From: Anabaena sp. UHCC 0187
Lineage (GTDB): Bacteria; Cyanobacteriota; Cyanobacteriia; Cyanobacteriales; Nostocaceae
DNA length: 64,000 nt
Reading direction: 5' to 3'
NCBI RefSeq assembly: GCF_009712035.1
Contig: NZ_VILB01000007.1
Coordinates: 1-64,000 of the forward strand
Part shown: one piece after another, positions 1 to 9,324 of the stretch
How positions within the stretch are numbered: the stretch's first letter is position 1
Layout of the letters: every line of letters starts with the position of its first letter
Translations under genes and position numbers: made by a program
Notes under the pieces: generated by a model
Databases searched by the model: none
Told to the model about the DNA's origin: nothing
Seen by the model: the letters and a program-made list of their open reading frames with translations, nothing else

Positions 1-1
1 G

Positions 2-46
2 TTCGTATTCCCAGAGGAGGTACTCCCACGTGGTAACGCTCTCTAA
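2..46 (+). CDS. psbD: Photosystem II D2 protein, C-terminal end only
   Basis: The last 14 codons of psbD enter from the left edge and read [14 protein letters not shown] before a TAA stop, the conserved C-terminus of the D2 reaction-centre protein. The reading frame overlaps the start of psbC by 17 nt, the classic psbD-psbC arrangement of cyanobacteria and chloroplasts. The remainder of the gene lies outside the window. Confidence 0.93.
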   Translation, partial: FVFPEEVLPRGNAL

Positions 47-1412
47 TAGAGTTATTAGTGGTGGACGCGACCAAGAATCCAGCGGTTTCGCTTGGTGGTC
101 TGGCAACGCCCGTTTAATCAATTTATCTGGTAAACTACTTGGCGCTCACGTTGCCCATGCTGGTTTAATTGTCTTCTGGGCTGGGGCAATGACTTTGTTT
201 GAAGTGTCTCACTTCGTCCCAGAAAAGCCTATGTACGAACAAGGCTTAATTCTTCTCCCTCACATCGCCACCCTCGGTTGGGGCGTTGGTGCAGGTGGTG
301 AAGTTCTTGATACCTTCCCCTATTTTGTTGTGGGTGTACTTCACCTAATTTCCTCCGCAGTTCTAGGCTTTGGCGGTATTTATCATGCCGTTCGTGGTCC
401 TGAAACCTTAGAAGAATATTCTTCTTTCTTCGGTTATGACTGGAAAGACAAGAACAAGATGACCAACATCATCGGCTTCCACCTGATCATCTTAGGATGT
501 GGGGCGTTGTTGTTGGTACTGAAGGCTATGTTCTTCGGTGGAGTTTATGATACATGGGCTCCCGGTGGTGGTGATGTGCGTGTGATTACTAATCCCACAC
601 TGAACCCCGCGATCATCTTCGGTTATCTCGTCAAATCTCCCTTCGGTGGCGAAGGCTGGATTGTGAGCGTTGATAACATGGAAGACCTGATTGGTGGTCA
701 CATCTGGATTGCATTAATTTGTATTTCTGGTGGTATCTGGCACATCTTTACCAAGCCTTTCGCTTGGGCGCGTCGTGCTTTCATCTGGTCTGGTGAAGCT
801 TACCTTTCCTATAGCTTGGGCGCTCTTTCCTTGATGGGCTTTATTGCTTCCATCATGGTTTGGTACAACAACACCGCATACCCCAGCGAATTCTTTGGCC
901 CTACTGGTCCTGAAGCTTCTCAAGCGCAAGCTTTAACCTTCTTGATTCGTGACCAACGTTTAGGTGCTAACGTTGGTTCTGCTCAAGGTCCTACCGGTCT
1001 AGGTAAATACTTGATGCGCTCTCCTAGTGGTGAAATCATCTTCGGTGGTGAAACCATGCGCTTCTGGGATTTCCGTGGTCCTTGGTTAGAGCCTCTTCGT
1101 GGTCCTAACGGTCTTGATCTGGAAAAAATCAAGAATGATATTCAACCTTGGCAAGCTCGTCGGGCGGCTGAATACATGACACACGCTCCTCTGGGTTCTT
1201 TGAACTCTGTGGGTGGTGTAGCTACTGAAATTAACTCCTTTAACTACGTGTCTCCTAGAGCTTGGTTAGCTTGCTCACACTTCGTTTTAGGATTCTTCTT
1301 CCTCATTGGTCACTTGTGGCACGCAGGCCGCGCCCGTGCTGCTGCTGGTGGTTTTGAGAAAGGTATTAACCGCGAGACAGAACCAGTAATGTTTATGCCT
1401 GACCTCGACTAG
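30..1412 (+). CDS. psbC: Photosystem II CP43 chlorophyll-binding core antenna protein
   Basis: CP43 is the inner light-harvesting antenna of photosystem II in the thylakoid membrane and supplies ligands to the Mn4CaO5 cluster. The 460-residue product begins [12 protein letters not shown] from a GTG codon inside the 3' end of psbD, with a GAGGAGG Shine-Dalgarno at 14-20 that itself lies in psbD. Six hydrophobic segments with conserved histidines (for example HVAHAGL, GHIWIAL, HFVLGFF) and the large lumenal loop containing [12 protein letters not shown] are visible. Length and sequence are normal for the family, and the pair is almost certainly co-transcribed from a promoter left of the window. 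Confidence 0.98.
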   Translation: MVTLSNRVISGGRDQESSGFAWWSGNARLINLSGKLLGAHVAHAGLIVFWAGAMTLFEVSHFVPEKPMYEQGLILLPHIATLGWGVGAGGEVLDTFPYFVVGVLHLISSAVLGFGGIYHAVRGPETLEEYSSFFGYDWKDKNKMTNIIGFHLIILGCGALLLVLKAMFFGGVYDTWAPGGGDVRVITNPTLNPAIIFGYLVKSPFGGEGWIVSVDNMEDLIGGHIWIALICISGGIWHIFTKPFAWARRAFIWSGEAYLSYSLGALSLMGFIASIMVWYNNTAYPSEFFGPTGPEASQAQALTFLIRDQRLGANVGSAQGPTGLGKYLMRSPSGEIIFGGETMRFWDFRGPWLEPLRGPNGLDLEKIKNDIQPWQARRAAEYMTHAPLGSLNSVGGVATEINSFNYVSPRAWLACSHFVLGFFFLIGHLWHAGRARAAAGGFEKGINRETEPVMFMPDLD

Positions 1413-1459
1413 GTTGTTCTTAGCTTGATTTCATTACTGACAATATAATGCTTTTTATA

Positions 1460-1488
1460 GCTCTTGCTTTTACAGCAAGGGCTTTTTT
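1460..1488 (+). terminator. Rho-independent terminator after psbC
   Basis: A GCTCTTGCT / AGCAAGGGC stem (one G-U pair) is followed by a run of six T, about 50 nt after the psbC stop. It probably ends the psbDC transcript. Confidence 0.75.
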
Positions 1489-1583
1489 ATGGTTTGTTTA
1501 CCTTTGGATGTGACACAATTGAATTTATAAAACAGAAGTGCCTCAGTCCTTTTGAGGATCATAAATATGACCCCATAAAAGTT

Positions 1584-2417
1584 TCATCCCCCCACATTCA
1601 TCGCTGCTAAAAAAGCCTTTTGACTCACATCTTGATAAATTGCTTGCAAATATTTCATCACCAAATCACCAGCAGGGGAATTAGTTGTATTTTCCTCATC
1701 TTTCGCTAAAGGAATTGTCCCTAATACATCTAATACTGTGTCACTCACCGCAGGTGAAATTACTACTAAAGACGATTCTAATGGCTCATTATATTGCCAA
1801 AAATCAGCTATTTTAACGGGATATTGATTTTCGGAAACTTCTGGTTGAATTTCTGATATTTCCTGAATTGTCTCTACATTTTTAGTGCCACGTAATTGAC
1901 GTAAATCGCTGATAATTTGCTCTCTTGTGCGTCCACGTAATTGAAATAACACAAAAGGATCTTCACTAAAGCGATCGCCTAATTGATAATATACCGCACC
2001 GATATGTTTACAAGGAACGGCTTTATCAGGACAAGAACATTTACTGTGAACATCAGTCAGAGTAAAGGGAAACAATGATAAACCATTACTGATAAAAACT
2101 TCTTCAATATTTTGTGGCATTTCCCCCGCTAATAATTTAGCCGCAAAAATCGCCTTTTGGGACATTGTTTCCACAACATAACCCCATTCTTCTTCACTAA
2201 AAGCATCAAGAGATAAAGAAACTTTATAAGGTTCTGCTTCACTACCTTGAACCCTCGCTAATACTTTCGCAGCTTTAAATTTAATACTCAGAACATTTCC
2301 CTGTCGAGAATAATTTCTAGCCCGTTCTAAGCGCTTTTTAAATCGGTAGGAATCTAGTAAATCGAGCCATCTTTGTGACCACCATTCCCGACTTGCTTGT
2401 AAGGTTTCGTTATTCAT
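1584..2417 (-). CDS. SWIM zinc-finger protein
   Basis: The 277-residue protein carries a SWIM zinc finger of the form CxC...CxH (CSCPDKAVPCKH) near residues 126-138. SWIM domains bind DNA or protein and are regularly encoded next to bacterial SNF2-family helicases, as here: the SNF2 gene is the first gene of the same minus-strand cluster. The rest of the protein is a cyanobacterial extension of unknown role. It starts 3 bp after the stop of the Rpn-type gene, so the three genes look like one operon. The role is inferred to be a partner or targeting subunit of the helicase; no catalytic motif is seen. Confidence 0.85.
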   Translation of the reverse strand: MNNETLQASREWWSQRWLDLLDSYRFKKRLERARNYSRQGNVLSIKFKAAKVLARVQGSEAEPYKVSLSLDAFSEEEWGYVVETMSQKAIFAAKLLAGEMPQNIEEVFISNGLSLFPFTLTDVHSKCSCPDKAVPCKHIGAVYYQLGDRFSEDPFVLFQLRGRTREQIISDLRQLRGTKNVETIQEISEIQPEVSENQYPVKIADFWQYNEPLESSLVVISPAVSDTVLDVLGTIPLAKDEENTTNSPAGDLVMKYLQAIYQDVSQKAFLAAMNVGG

Positions 2418-2420
2418 ATA

Positions 2421-3359
2421 TCAAAGATTATCTAACCAATTTTGCAAATCTTCCACAGTATCTAAATCAAATATTGCCTCTCCCAAAGCTTCAATGATTT
2501 CTATATTTAAACTTCTAATTTCGGTTTCTAATTCCATATCAATTTGTCCAAATTTCCTATTAATTTGACGGAGAATTAAATTTTTTTCTCTTTCAATTCC
2601 TCTTTCAATTCCTCTTTCAATTCCCTTTTCAATTCCTTCTTCCATCCAACTGGTGACAATTTGCATAACTTCCTCCTTTTCTTCTTTAATTAATGTGCCT
2701 ATTTCTGTTTGAAATTTCTCTTTTTCTATTTTATTCAATCTCAAATATGTGTCAATGAAACCTGATATTAATTGCATTTTGGCCGGATTTAATTTTAAGG
2801 TGACTAATAACCTTAAACATTCTGCTTTGACTTTTGGCCTATCTTCTGGTGCTATGCTCATTTTTGACATCAAAGCCGATGCAACCGGATTTTGACGGGC
2901 TAAAAAGTCTCGCCAGTTGAGTTGATTCAGTTGCACTACTTGATAATTAAATTTTAGCACTTGAAAATCAGGAAAGTTGATTTGATAGTTATTCACGGCT
3001 ACGGTTTTGGGTGAGTCGTAGGAAAATATAACTATGGGATATATTGGCAAGTCCAATTTTTCATCTAATCTGGCAAAATAACGAAACATTCTTTGATTAA
3101 ATTTCGATCTTGCACCTGATTCGGCTTCAATATGAATCACAAAATAAGAAGGTTGACCTAAAAATTTAACTTTGGCTATTAAGTCGGTTTCATATTTGTC
3201 TCCTGCGGTAACATCAGTAAATATTTCTTTGTCTAAGAATATAATTGATTCAGTGTCTATATATTCAAGAACTTGAGGAAAGAATAATTCTATAAATTCT
3301 ATGAAAAAGGTTGATATTAGTTCTTTGAATAAGCGGTCATGGTCTATGTTTTCTGTCAT
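2421..3359 (-). CDS. Rpn family recombination-promoting nuclease / putative transposase (DUF4351 C-terminus)
   Basis: A 312-residue protein of the PD-(D/E)XK Rpn family common in cyanobacteria. The N-terminal half has the family pattern, with DRLFKELISTFF, an acidic residue before FVIHIEAESG and RMFRYFARL, consistent with a nuclease core (ExE around residues 75-80). The C-terminal REKNLILRQINRKFGQI...IEALGEAIFDL block is DUF4351. Between them lies a low-complexity tract of repeated GIERGIE units encoded by near-perfect 12-bp DNA repeats (about 2590-2640), which probably varies in length by slippage. It is wedged between the helicase and SWIM genes with gaps of 6 and 3 bp, suggesting a selfish insertion that kept the operon intact. 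Biochemical activity is not shown by the sequence alone. Confidence 0.85.
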   Translation of the reverse strand: MTENIDHDRLFKELISTFFIEFIELFFPQVLEYIDTESIIFLDKEIFTDVTAGDKYETDLIAKVKFLGQPSYFVIHIEAESGARSKFNQRMFRYFARLDEKLDLPIYPIVIFSYDSPKTVAVNNYQINFPDFQVLKFNYQVVQLNQLNWRDFLARQNPVASALMSKMSIAPEDRPKVKAECLRLLVTLKLNPAKMQLISGFIDTYLRLNKIEKEKFQTEIGTLIKEEKEEVMQIVTSWMEEGIEKGIERGIERGIEREKNLILRQINRKFGQIDMELETEIRSLNIEIIEALGEAIFDLDTVEDLQNWLDNL

Positions 3360-3365
3360 ATATTT

Positions 3366-6300
3366 TTAAACTTCATCTTCTTCAATAACAGCATTCCGAT
3401 CTAATATTAATAAGTTGCGAAGTTGGTCTGTATCCATTTCTGTTAACCAATCTTCTCCCGCACCTACAACTTGTTCTGCTAGTTGTTTTTTACTTTCTAT
3501 CATATCATTAATTTTTTCTTCTAATGTTCCAGTACAGACAAATTTATGGACTTGAACATTACGGGTTTGACCAATTCTAAATACTCGGTCTGTGGCTTGA
3601 TTCTCAACTGCGGGATTCCACCATCTATCAAAGTGAAAGACATGATTTGCCCTAGTTAAATTTAAGCCGACACCACCAGCTTTTAAAGATAAAATCATAA
3701 TTGGTGGTCCTTGGGGATCATTTTGGAATCTATCAATCATTTCTTCTCTTTGTTTTTTACTGGTACTACCATATAAAAAGAATATTTCCCGTCCTAGTAG
3801 TTTTTCTAAATGCGGTTTTAGTAATTTACCCCATTCAGCAAATTGTGTGAAAATTAAAGTGCGATCTCCTTCTGCTATCACCTCATCTAACATTTCTTCT
3901 AGTCGTTGTAATTTAGCTGAATGATGTTTTTCTAAAGTTGTTAATTTCAAATATTGGGACGGATGATTACAGATTTGTTTCAGCTTGACTAATAACCCTA
4001 AAATCATCCCTCGACGTTGTAAACCTTCGGCAGATTCAATTTCTACTAAAGATTCATCTACTAATTGTTGATACAGTGTGGCTTGTTCGGCAGTTAATCC
4101 ACAAAAAACAGTCATTTCTTGCTTTTCTGGCAAGTCTTGAATAATGTCTTTATCACTTTTTAACCGTCGCAGAATAAAAGGTTGAACTAAAGAACGTAAT
4201 TGATTTAAAGAAGCAGTATCACCATATTTTTCAATGGGCATAGCAAACCGTCTTTGGAAAAATTGTTTATTCCCTAAATAACCGGGATTCAGAAAATCTA
4301 AAATAGACCATAATTCTTGTAATCTATTTTCTACAGGTGTTCCTGTTAAGGCTATCCGAAATGTGGTTTCTAATTGTCGGACTGCTTGTGATTGTTTTGC
4401 TTCTGAATTCTTAACATTTTGGGCTTCGTCTAAAACAATTATCTGCCATTCAATTGTTTTTAATAATTTAATATCGCGGTGAATCAGTGCATAGCTAGTA
4501 ATTACTATATCGTGTTTATTAACTGCTTCGGTAAATGCTTTACCTTTGGGGCGTTTATCACCGTGGTATTCTAAAACTTTAAGAGTAGGAGCAAATTTTT
4601 TGACTTCTTTTTGCCAATTGCCCATAACCGAAGTCGGACAAACTAAAAGCGTCGGTTTTTCTAATGCGTTTTGTTCTTGGAGATGAAGTAGGAAAACTAT
4701 AAACTGCACGGACTTACCTAATCCCATATCATCCGCTAAACAAGCGCCCAAACCCCATCTTTCTAAAAACGCTAACCAAGCTACACCACGTTCTTGATAA
4801 GGTCTTAATTGTCCGGTAAAATTGCCAGGAGTTGGTAAAGTTTGAATTTCTTGATTATTAGTTAATGTGCCAATTAATTCTTCCAATGCACCGGAAGCTT
4901 CAAAACTGACAACGGGTAATTTTTCAATTACTTGGGTATCTCCTTTGCTAATGCGTAAAGCATCTTCTAAGGAAAGAGACATTTGTTCTTTACGAGAACT
5001 AAAAAAGTTTTGGGCAGTTTTAATATCTTGGGGACGCAATTCTACCCATTCACCATTAATTTCGACTAAAGGACTATTTAATTTTACCAGTTTATCAAAT
5101 TGAACTTTAGAAATTGTTTGTCCCCCAATTGCCAAATGCCATTGGAAGTTTAATAAACTTTGTAAACCCAAACGCCCTGATTTTTGTTGAGGAGTTTCGG
5201 CACTAATTTTTAACCCTAAACGATTTGCCCACCCTTCCCGATTTGCTAAACTAGGAGGTAAAATTACTCCTAAACCGCTATCTTCAAATTTCCAAGTTAC
5301 AGCTTTGATAAATTCATAAGCTTCCATGGGGGTGAGGTGACAAAATTCGGGAGATGCGGTTTCTAAACTAGGGGTAATTATCGGATACAATCGAGAAGCT
5401 AAACCCAAACCTCGCAAAAAAGTTTCTTGAGGTTTTTCAATCGTGCGATTTTGATAAACTAATTTTTCTACAGGTTGATGCCAAATTGTCGCTGCGTCTA
5501 TTAACAATTCTGGGTTATCTGCGGCTTGGAGAAAATATTTTAAAGTCCAATGTGGTTCTTGATTTTCTGGAGGAAGCAATTGAAAACAAGTTCTAAATAA
5601 AGCTTGGCCTGTAAGTTGATATTGTAAGGGTAAAGTCCAAGCTTTTAATGTAGTTTCTAAACGTTCTCCCCCTGCGGCATCAATTGTATTAGTTGAATTA
5701 ATTAATCCTTGTAACCATTGCTGTAATACCACAGGTAAAGACATCATGATTCTAGGTTCAAGCGGAGATTGAGAACCAACCATTAACCGTAATTGATTAT
5801 CTGTAATGTTATTGAGGAATGATAATATTAATTCTTGAGGTAATAATGGTAAATCAATTGCTATATTTTCGGTGGTTTGTTGATATGTCCGACAAGCTAA
5901 GGGCATTTGTGCAGCGAATTTTTCTAACCTAGTGACATCTACAGCACTATCTAGAAGTACCTGCCATTTTGCAATTACATTACTATCTTGTTTTTCAACA
6001 GTTGGTAAAAATTTACAACGAGAAATTAAATCTAAATGCCATCTGTAAATATGTACCCAAAAATGAATATCTGCTCCTAATAAAGCCGCTTTACTATCAG
6101 TTGCACTCAGGGGTAAAGATGAGAGAAATTTAATTGCTAATGCTGGAGTGAGACAAAAACCATCTATTCTCCAAGGGTGTAAATATTGTGAAGATGGAGA
6201 ATCTATATCTATGCTGACAGAATGAACTGGGGAAATTGTGGTTAACCCTGATTTATTATCTGCTAAAAAATAAGTTGGCAAAGAAATTATTTGTGAATGG

Positions 6301-6557
6301 GTAGGTAACTTGATTGCCGTTGGTGCTTTACTTTTAATTCTTTGTTTAGTAGTAGGAGATGCTTGAATTAAATTAGTAATTGATAAATTGGATGCGTCTA
6401 ACCATTCATTTAATTCCCCTAACGTCATTGCCAATGGATGTGAAATGATTTCATTAGATACTTCAGTATTTACCTGTGAAGAACGCCAAGTTTCTCCCCA
6501 AATAAAGAAATAACTATTTTGATGATTTATAACCCAAGTTCCGTGTAAAATTGCCAT
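3366..6557 (-). CDS. SNF2/RapA-type DEAD/DEAH-box helicase
   Basis: A 1063-residue Swi2/Snf2 ATPase that should translocate on double-stranded DNA and remodel protein-DNA complexes. The C-terminal half holds the motor: motif I ADDMGLGKS near residue 609, motif Ia LLVCPTSVMGNW, motif II DEAQ near 709, motif III LTGTPVENR, then the helicase-C lobe with FTQFAEWGKLLKPHL, LSLKAGGVGLNLT and the arginine-finger region ATDRVFRIGQ. The first ~550 residues are the bacterial SNF2-associated N-terminal region, whose ligand is unknown. Length is typical of cyanobacterial members. It heads the operon with the Rpn nuclease and the SWIM protein. Its biological target (transcription complexes, repair) cannot be told from sequence. 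Confidence 0.93.
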   Translation of the reverse strand: MAILHGTWVINHQNSYFFIWGETWRSSQVNTEVSNEIISHPLAMTLGELNEWLDASNLSITNLIQASPTTKQRIKSKAPTAIKLPTHSQIISLPTYFLADNKSGLTTISPVHSVSIDIDSPSSQYLHPWRIDGFCLTPALAIKFLSSLPLSATDSKAALLGADIHFWVHIYRWHLDLISRCKFLPTVEKQDSNVIAKWQVLLDSAVDVTRLEKFAAQMPLACRTYQQTTENIAIDLPLLPQELILSFLNNITDNQLRLMVGSQSPLEPRIMMSLPVVLQQWLQGLINSTNTIDAAGGERLETTLKAWTLPLQYQLTGQALFRTCFQLLPPENQEPHWTLKYFLQAADNPELLIDAATIWHQPVEKLVYQNRTIEKPQETFLRGLGLASRLYPIITPSLETASPEFCHLTPMEAYEFIKAVTWKFEDSGLGVILPPSLANREGWANRLGLKISAETPQQKSGRLGLQSLLNFQWHLAIGGQTISKVQFDKLVKLNSPLVEINGEWVELRPQDIKTAQNFFSSRKEQMSLSLEDALRISKGDTQVIEKLPVVSFEASGALEELIGTLTNNQEIQTLPTPGNFTGQLRPYQERGVAWLAFLERWGLGACLADDMGLGKSVQFIVFLLHLQEQNALEKPTLLVCPTSVMGNWQKEVKKFAPTLKVLEYHGDKRPKGKAFTEAVNKHDIVITSYALIHRDIKLLKTIEWQIIVLDEAQNVKNSEAKQSQAVRQLETTFRIALTGTPVENRLQELWSILDFLNPGYLGNKQFFQRRFAMPIEKYGDTASLNQLRSLVQPFILRRLKSDKDIIQDLPEKQEMTVFCGLTAEQATLYQQLVDESLVEIESAEGLQRRGMILGLLVKLKQICNHPSQYLKLTTLEKHHSAKLQRLEEMLDEVIAEGDRTLIFTQFAEWGKLLKPHLEKLLGREIFFLYGSTSKKQREEMIDRFQNDPQGPPIMILSLKAGGVGLNLTRANHVFHFDRWWNPAVENQATDRVFRIGQTRNVQVHKFVCTGTLEEKINDMIESKKQLAEQVVGAGEDWLTEMDTDQLRNLLILDRNAVIEEDEV

Positions 6558-6988
6558 ACTTAAATAGACTAATTATTTATTTTATAAATTGCGATAGGAA
6601 TCCTAAATAAAATGCAATAATCTGTTATTTCTCCATCTCTGTTACCTCTGTGCCTGGAGTGGTTTGTTAAAAAATAAAATCTATTGTTCACAGTTAAGAG
6701 ACTATAGATAAGAATCTTATTTATTGTACAACTTTATTCACATGGTAAAGCATCGGGCAATTTTTAGGAGATGTGATACAGTTAATCACCTCTTAATTGA
6801 TTGATGAACTATGATGAAATCGTTCAGCAAAAATAGAACTTAGGTAACAAACCCAGATATGAACCCTGTTGTACAGCTAACTGGGGGAATTTTGTTTTAT
6901 GTTTGTTCATTACAGAAGCCGTCTAGACTGCATAAATGTTAGGATTGCCACAGAGTGAGAATCGCGTAAGAGAAGGAAAAAAAACTGA
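6558..6988. other. Intergenic region between the divergent SNF2 operon and pnp
   Basis: About 430 bp with no convincing ORF or RNA gene. It must hold the divergent promoters of the helicase operon and pnp. AT-rich stretches are present but no promoter boxes stand out. An AGAAGGAAAA ribosome-binding stretch precedes the pnp start. Confidence 0.5.
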
Positions 6989-9145
6989 ATGGCAGAATTT
7001 GAAAAGTCAATATCCTTTGATGGACGGGATATTCGACTAACGGTTGGCCTACTAGCCCCCCAAGCAGGTGGGTCGGTTTTGATACAATCAGGAGATACAA
7101 CTGTTTTAGTAACGGCTACAAGGTCAGCAGCGCGGGAAGGCATTGATTTTTTGCCACTGACCGTAGATTACGAAGAAAGATTGTATGCAGCGGGAAGAAT
7201 TCCTGGGGGAATTATGCGCCGGGAAGGTCGTCCACCGGAAAAGGCAATTCTTGCTAGTCGTCTGATTGACCGTCCACTCCGTCCTTTATTCCCTTCATGG
7301 TTGCGGGATGATTTGCAAGTTGTGGCAATAACTATGTCAATGGATGAGCAAGTCCCCCCTGATGTGTTAGCAGTAACAGGTGCTTCAATTGCTACCCTCA
7401 TTGCCCAAATTCCTTTTAATGGACCAATGGCCGCAGTGAGAGTGGGCTTAGTGGGTGATGATTTTATTATTAATCCTACCTACGCAGAAATTGCAGCGGG
7501 AGATTTGGATTTAATTGTCGCTGGTTCACCAGATGGGGTGATCATGGTGGAAGCGGGTGCAAATCAGTTGCCAGAGCGAGATATTATTGAAGCGATTGAT
7601 TTTGGCTATGAAGCAGTTCGGGATTTAATTCAAGCCCAGTTAGATTTGCTGGATGAATTAGGTATAAAACTTGTGCAAGAAGCACCACCAGAAGTAGATC
7701 AGACCTTAGAAAACTATATCCGCGATCGCGCTAATGATGAGATCAAAAAAATCTTAGCGCAATTTGAGTTAACTAAAACTGATCGTGATATTGCTTTGGA
7801 TGCAGTTAAAGATAGTATCGCGGCTGAAATCAAAGCTTTACCAGAAGAAGACCCTATTCGCATCGCCGCCACAGCAAATTCTAAAGCTCTTGGCAATACA
7901 TTTAAAAGTATTACCAAATACTTTATGCGCCGTCAAATTGTCGAAGATAATGTCCGCGTTGATGGTCGCAAACTTGATGAAGTTCGCCCTATATCTTGTC
8001 GAGTTGGCATCATACCCAAACGAGTCCATGGCAGCGGTTTATTTAACCGGGGACTGACTCAGGTACTATCAATGTGTACCCTTGGTACTCCCGGAGATGC
8101 CCAAAATCTCAATGACGACTTGCAACTAGAACAAACCAAGCGTTATCTGCATCACTATAACTTCCCTCCCTTCTCCGTCGGCGAAACCAAACCATTACGC
8201 GCCCCTGGTAGACGGGAAATCGGACATGGTGCATTAGCGGAACGGGCATTGTTACCTGTACTACCACCCAAGGATAAATTTCCCTACGTCATTCGCGTAG
8301 TTTCGGAAGTGCTGTCTTCCAATGGTTCTACTTCAATGGGTTCAGTTTGCGGTTCTAGTCTATCCCTGATGGATGCCGGTGTACCCATTACCAAACCCGT
8401 GAGTGGTGCGGCAATGGGCTTGATTAAGGAAGGGGACGAAGTGCGAATCCTTACCGATATTCAAGGCATTGAAGACTTTTTAGGTGACATGGACTTCAAA
8501 GTTGCTGGTACAGATACGGGGATTACCGCTTTGCAAATGGATATGAAAATATCTGGTTTGCCTTTAGAAGTAATTGCCCAAGCTGTCAACCAAGCCAAAC
8601 CTGCCCGGTTGCACATTCTGGAAAAAATGCTCCAGACTATTGACACCCCCAGGGAAGAAACTTCACCCTTTGCCCCACGTCTGTTAACGATTAAGATTGA
8701 TCCTGACATGATTGGTCTAGTCATTGGGCCTGGTGGTAAAACCATTAAGGGTATCACTGAAGAAACCGGTGCAAAAATTGACATCCAAGATGATGGTACT
8801 GTCACTATTTCCGCAGTTGATGAAAACCGAGCTAAGAGAGCGCGGAACATCGTTCAAGGCATGACTCGTAAGCTTCATGAAGGCGATGTTTACATCGGTC
8901 GTGTGACTCGGATTATACCCATTGGTGCTTTTGTGGAATTCTTGCCCGGTAAAGAAGGCATGATTCACATTTCTCAACTCGCTGACTACCGCGTTGGTAA
9001 GGTTGAAGATGAGGTAGCTGTTGGTGATGAGGTGATTGTCAAGGTGCGAGAAATTGACAATAAGGGTCGAATTAACCTCACCCGTTTGGGTATTCACCCA
9101 GATCAAGCAGCAGCAGCACGAGAAGCGGCCGCAGTGAACCATTAA
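6989..9145 (+). CDS. pnp: Polyribonucleotide nucleotidyltransferase (PNPase)
   Basis: PNPase degrades RNA 3'-to-5' by phosphorolysis and can add heteropolymeric tails, which in cyanobacteria replaces poly(A) polymerase activity. The 718 residues show two RNase PH domains (start to ~220, and ~310-550 with [10 protein letters not shown] and [13 protein letters not shown]), the connecting helical domain, a KH domain with the GXXG loop (VIGPGGKTI, ~570-620) and a C-terminal S1 domain ([20 protein letters not shown]). Length is as usual for the family. It stands alone; the typical bacterial partner rpsO is not adjacent. Confidence 0.97.
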   Translation: MAEFEKSISFDGRDIRLTVGLLAPQAGGSVLIQSGDTTVLVTATRSAAREGIDFLPLTVDYEERLYAAGRIPGGIMRREGRPPEKAILASRLIDRPLRPLFPSWLRDDLQVVAITMSMDEQVPPDVLAVTGASIATLIAQIPFNGPMAAVRVGLVGDDFIINPTYAEIAAGDLDLIVAGSPDGVIMVEAGANQLPERDIIEAIDFGYEAVRDLIQAQLDLLDELGIKLVQEAPPEVDQTLENYIRDRANDEIKKILAQFELTKTDRDIALDAVKDSIAAEIKALPEEDPIRIAATANSKALGNTFKSITKYFMRRQIVEDNVRVDGRKLDEVRPISCRVGIIPKRVHGSGLFNRGLTQVLSMCTLGTPGDAQNLNDDLQLEQTKRYLHHYNFPPFSVGETKPLRAPGRREIGHGALAERALLPVLPPKDKFPYVIRVVSEVLSSNGSTSMGSVCGSSLSLMDAGVPITKPVSGAAMGLIKEGDEVRILTDIQGIEDFLGDMDFKVAGTDTGITALQMDMKISGLPLEVIAQAVNQAKPARLHILEKMLQTIDTPREETSPFAPRLLTIKIDPDMIGLVIGPGGKTIKGITEETGAKIDIQDDGTVTISAVDENRAKRARNIVQGMTRKLHEGDVYIGRVTRIIPIGAFVEFLPGKEGMIHISQLADYRVGKVEDEVAVGDEVIVKVREIDNKGRINLTRLGIHPDQAAAAREAAAVNH

Positions 9146-9200
9146 ATCGCTGGTTGGATTTTAGATTTTAGATTACGGGTCAATCGCAAATCTAAAATCC

Positions 9201-9238
9201 GCGATGCCTTGTTAGTAGGCATCGCTGTCGAATTTTTA
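9201..9238 (+). terminator. Likely terminator after pnp
   Basis: A strong hairpin GCGATGCCT / AGGCATCGC with a 7-nt loop at 9201-9225, followed after six bases by an AATTTTTA stretch. Just before it, a copy of TAGATTTTAGATT and its complement (AATCTAAAATCC) form a second, weaker inverted repeat. Confidence 0.55.
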
Positions 9239-9273
9239 TCATGTCTGTAATGCCCTAAAGCTCTTTTTTATCT

Positions 9274-9303
9274 AACCGCAGAGGCGCAGAGGACGCAGAG
9301 AGA
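9274..9303. repeat. Dispersed cyanobacterial repeat (CGCAGAGGCGCAGAGGACG type)
   Basis: The string AACCGCAGAGGCGCAGAGG followed by ACGCAGAG is a multicopy intergenic repeat recognised from many Nostocales genomes. It sits between pnp and the chemosensory operon and is not expected to encode anything. Confidence 0.5.
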
Positions 9304-9324
9304 AGAAAAAATAATTAACTAAAC

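Noticed and set aside
7785-8057. Open frames opposite to or shifted within pnp
   Set aside because: They are shadows of a well-conserved gene with no homology of their own.
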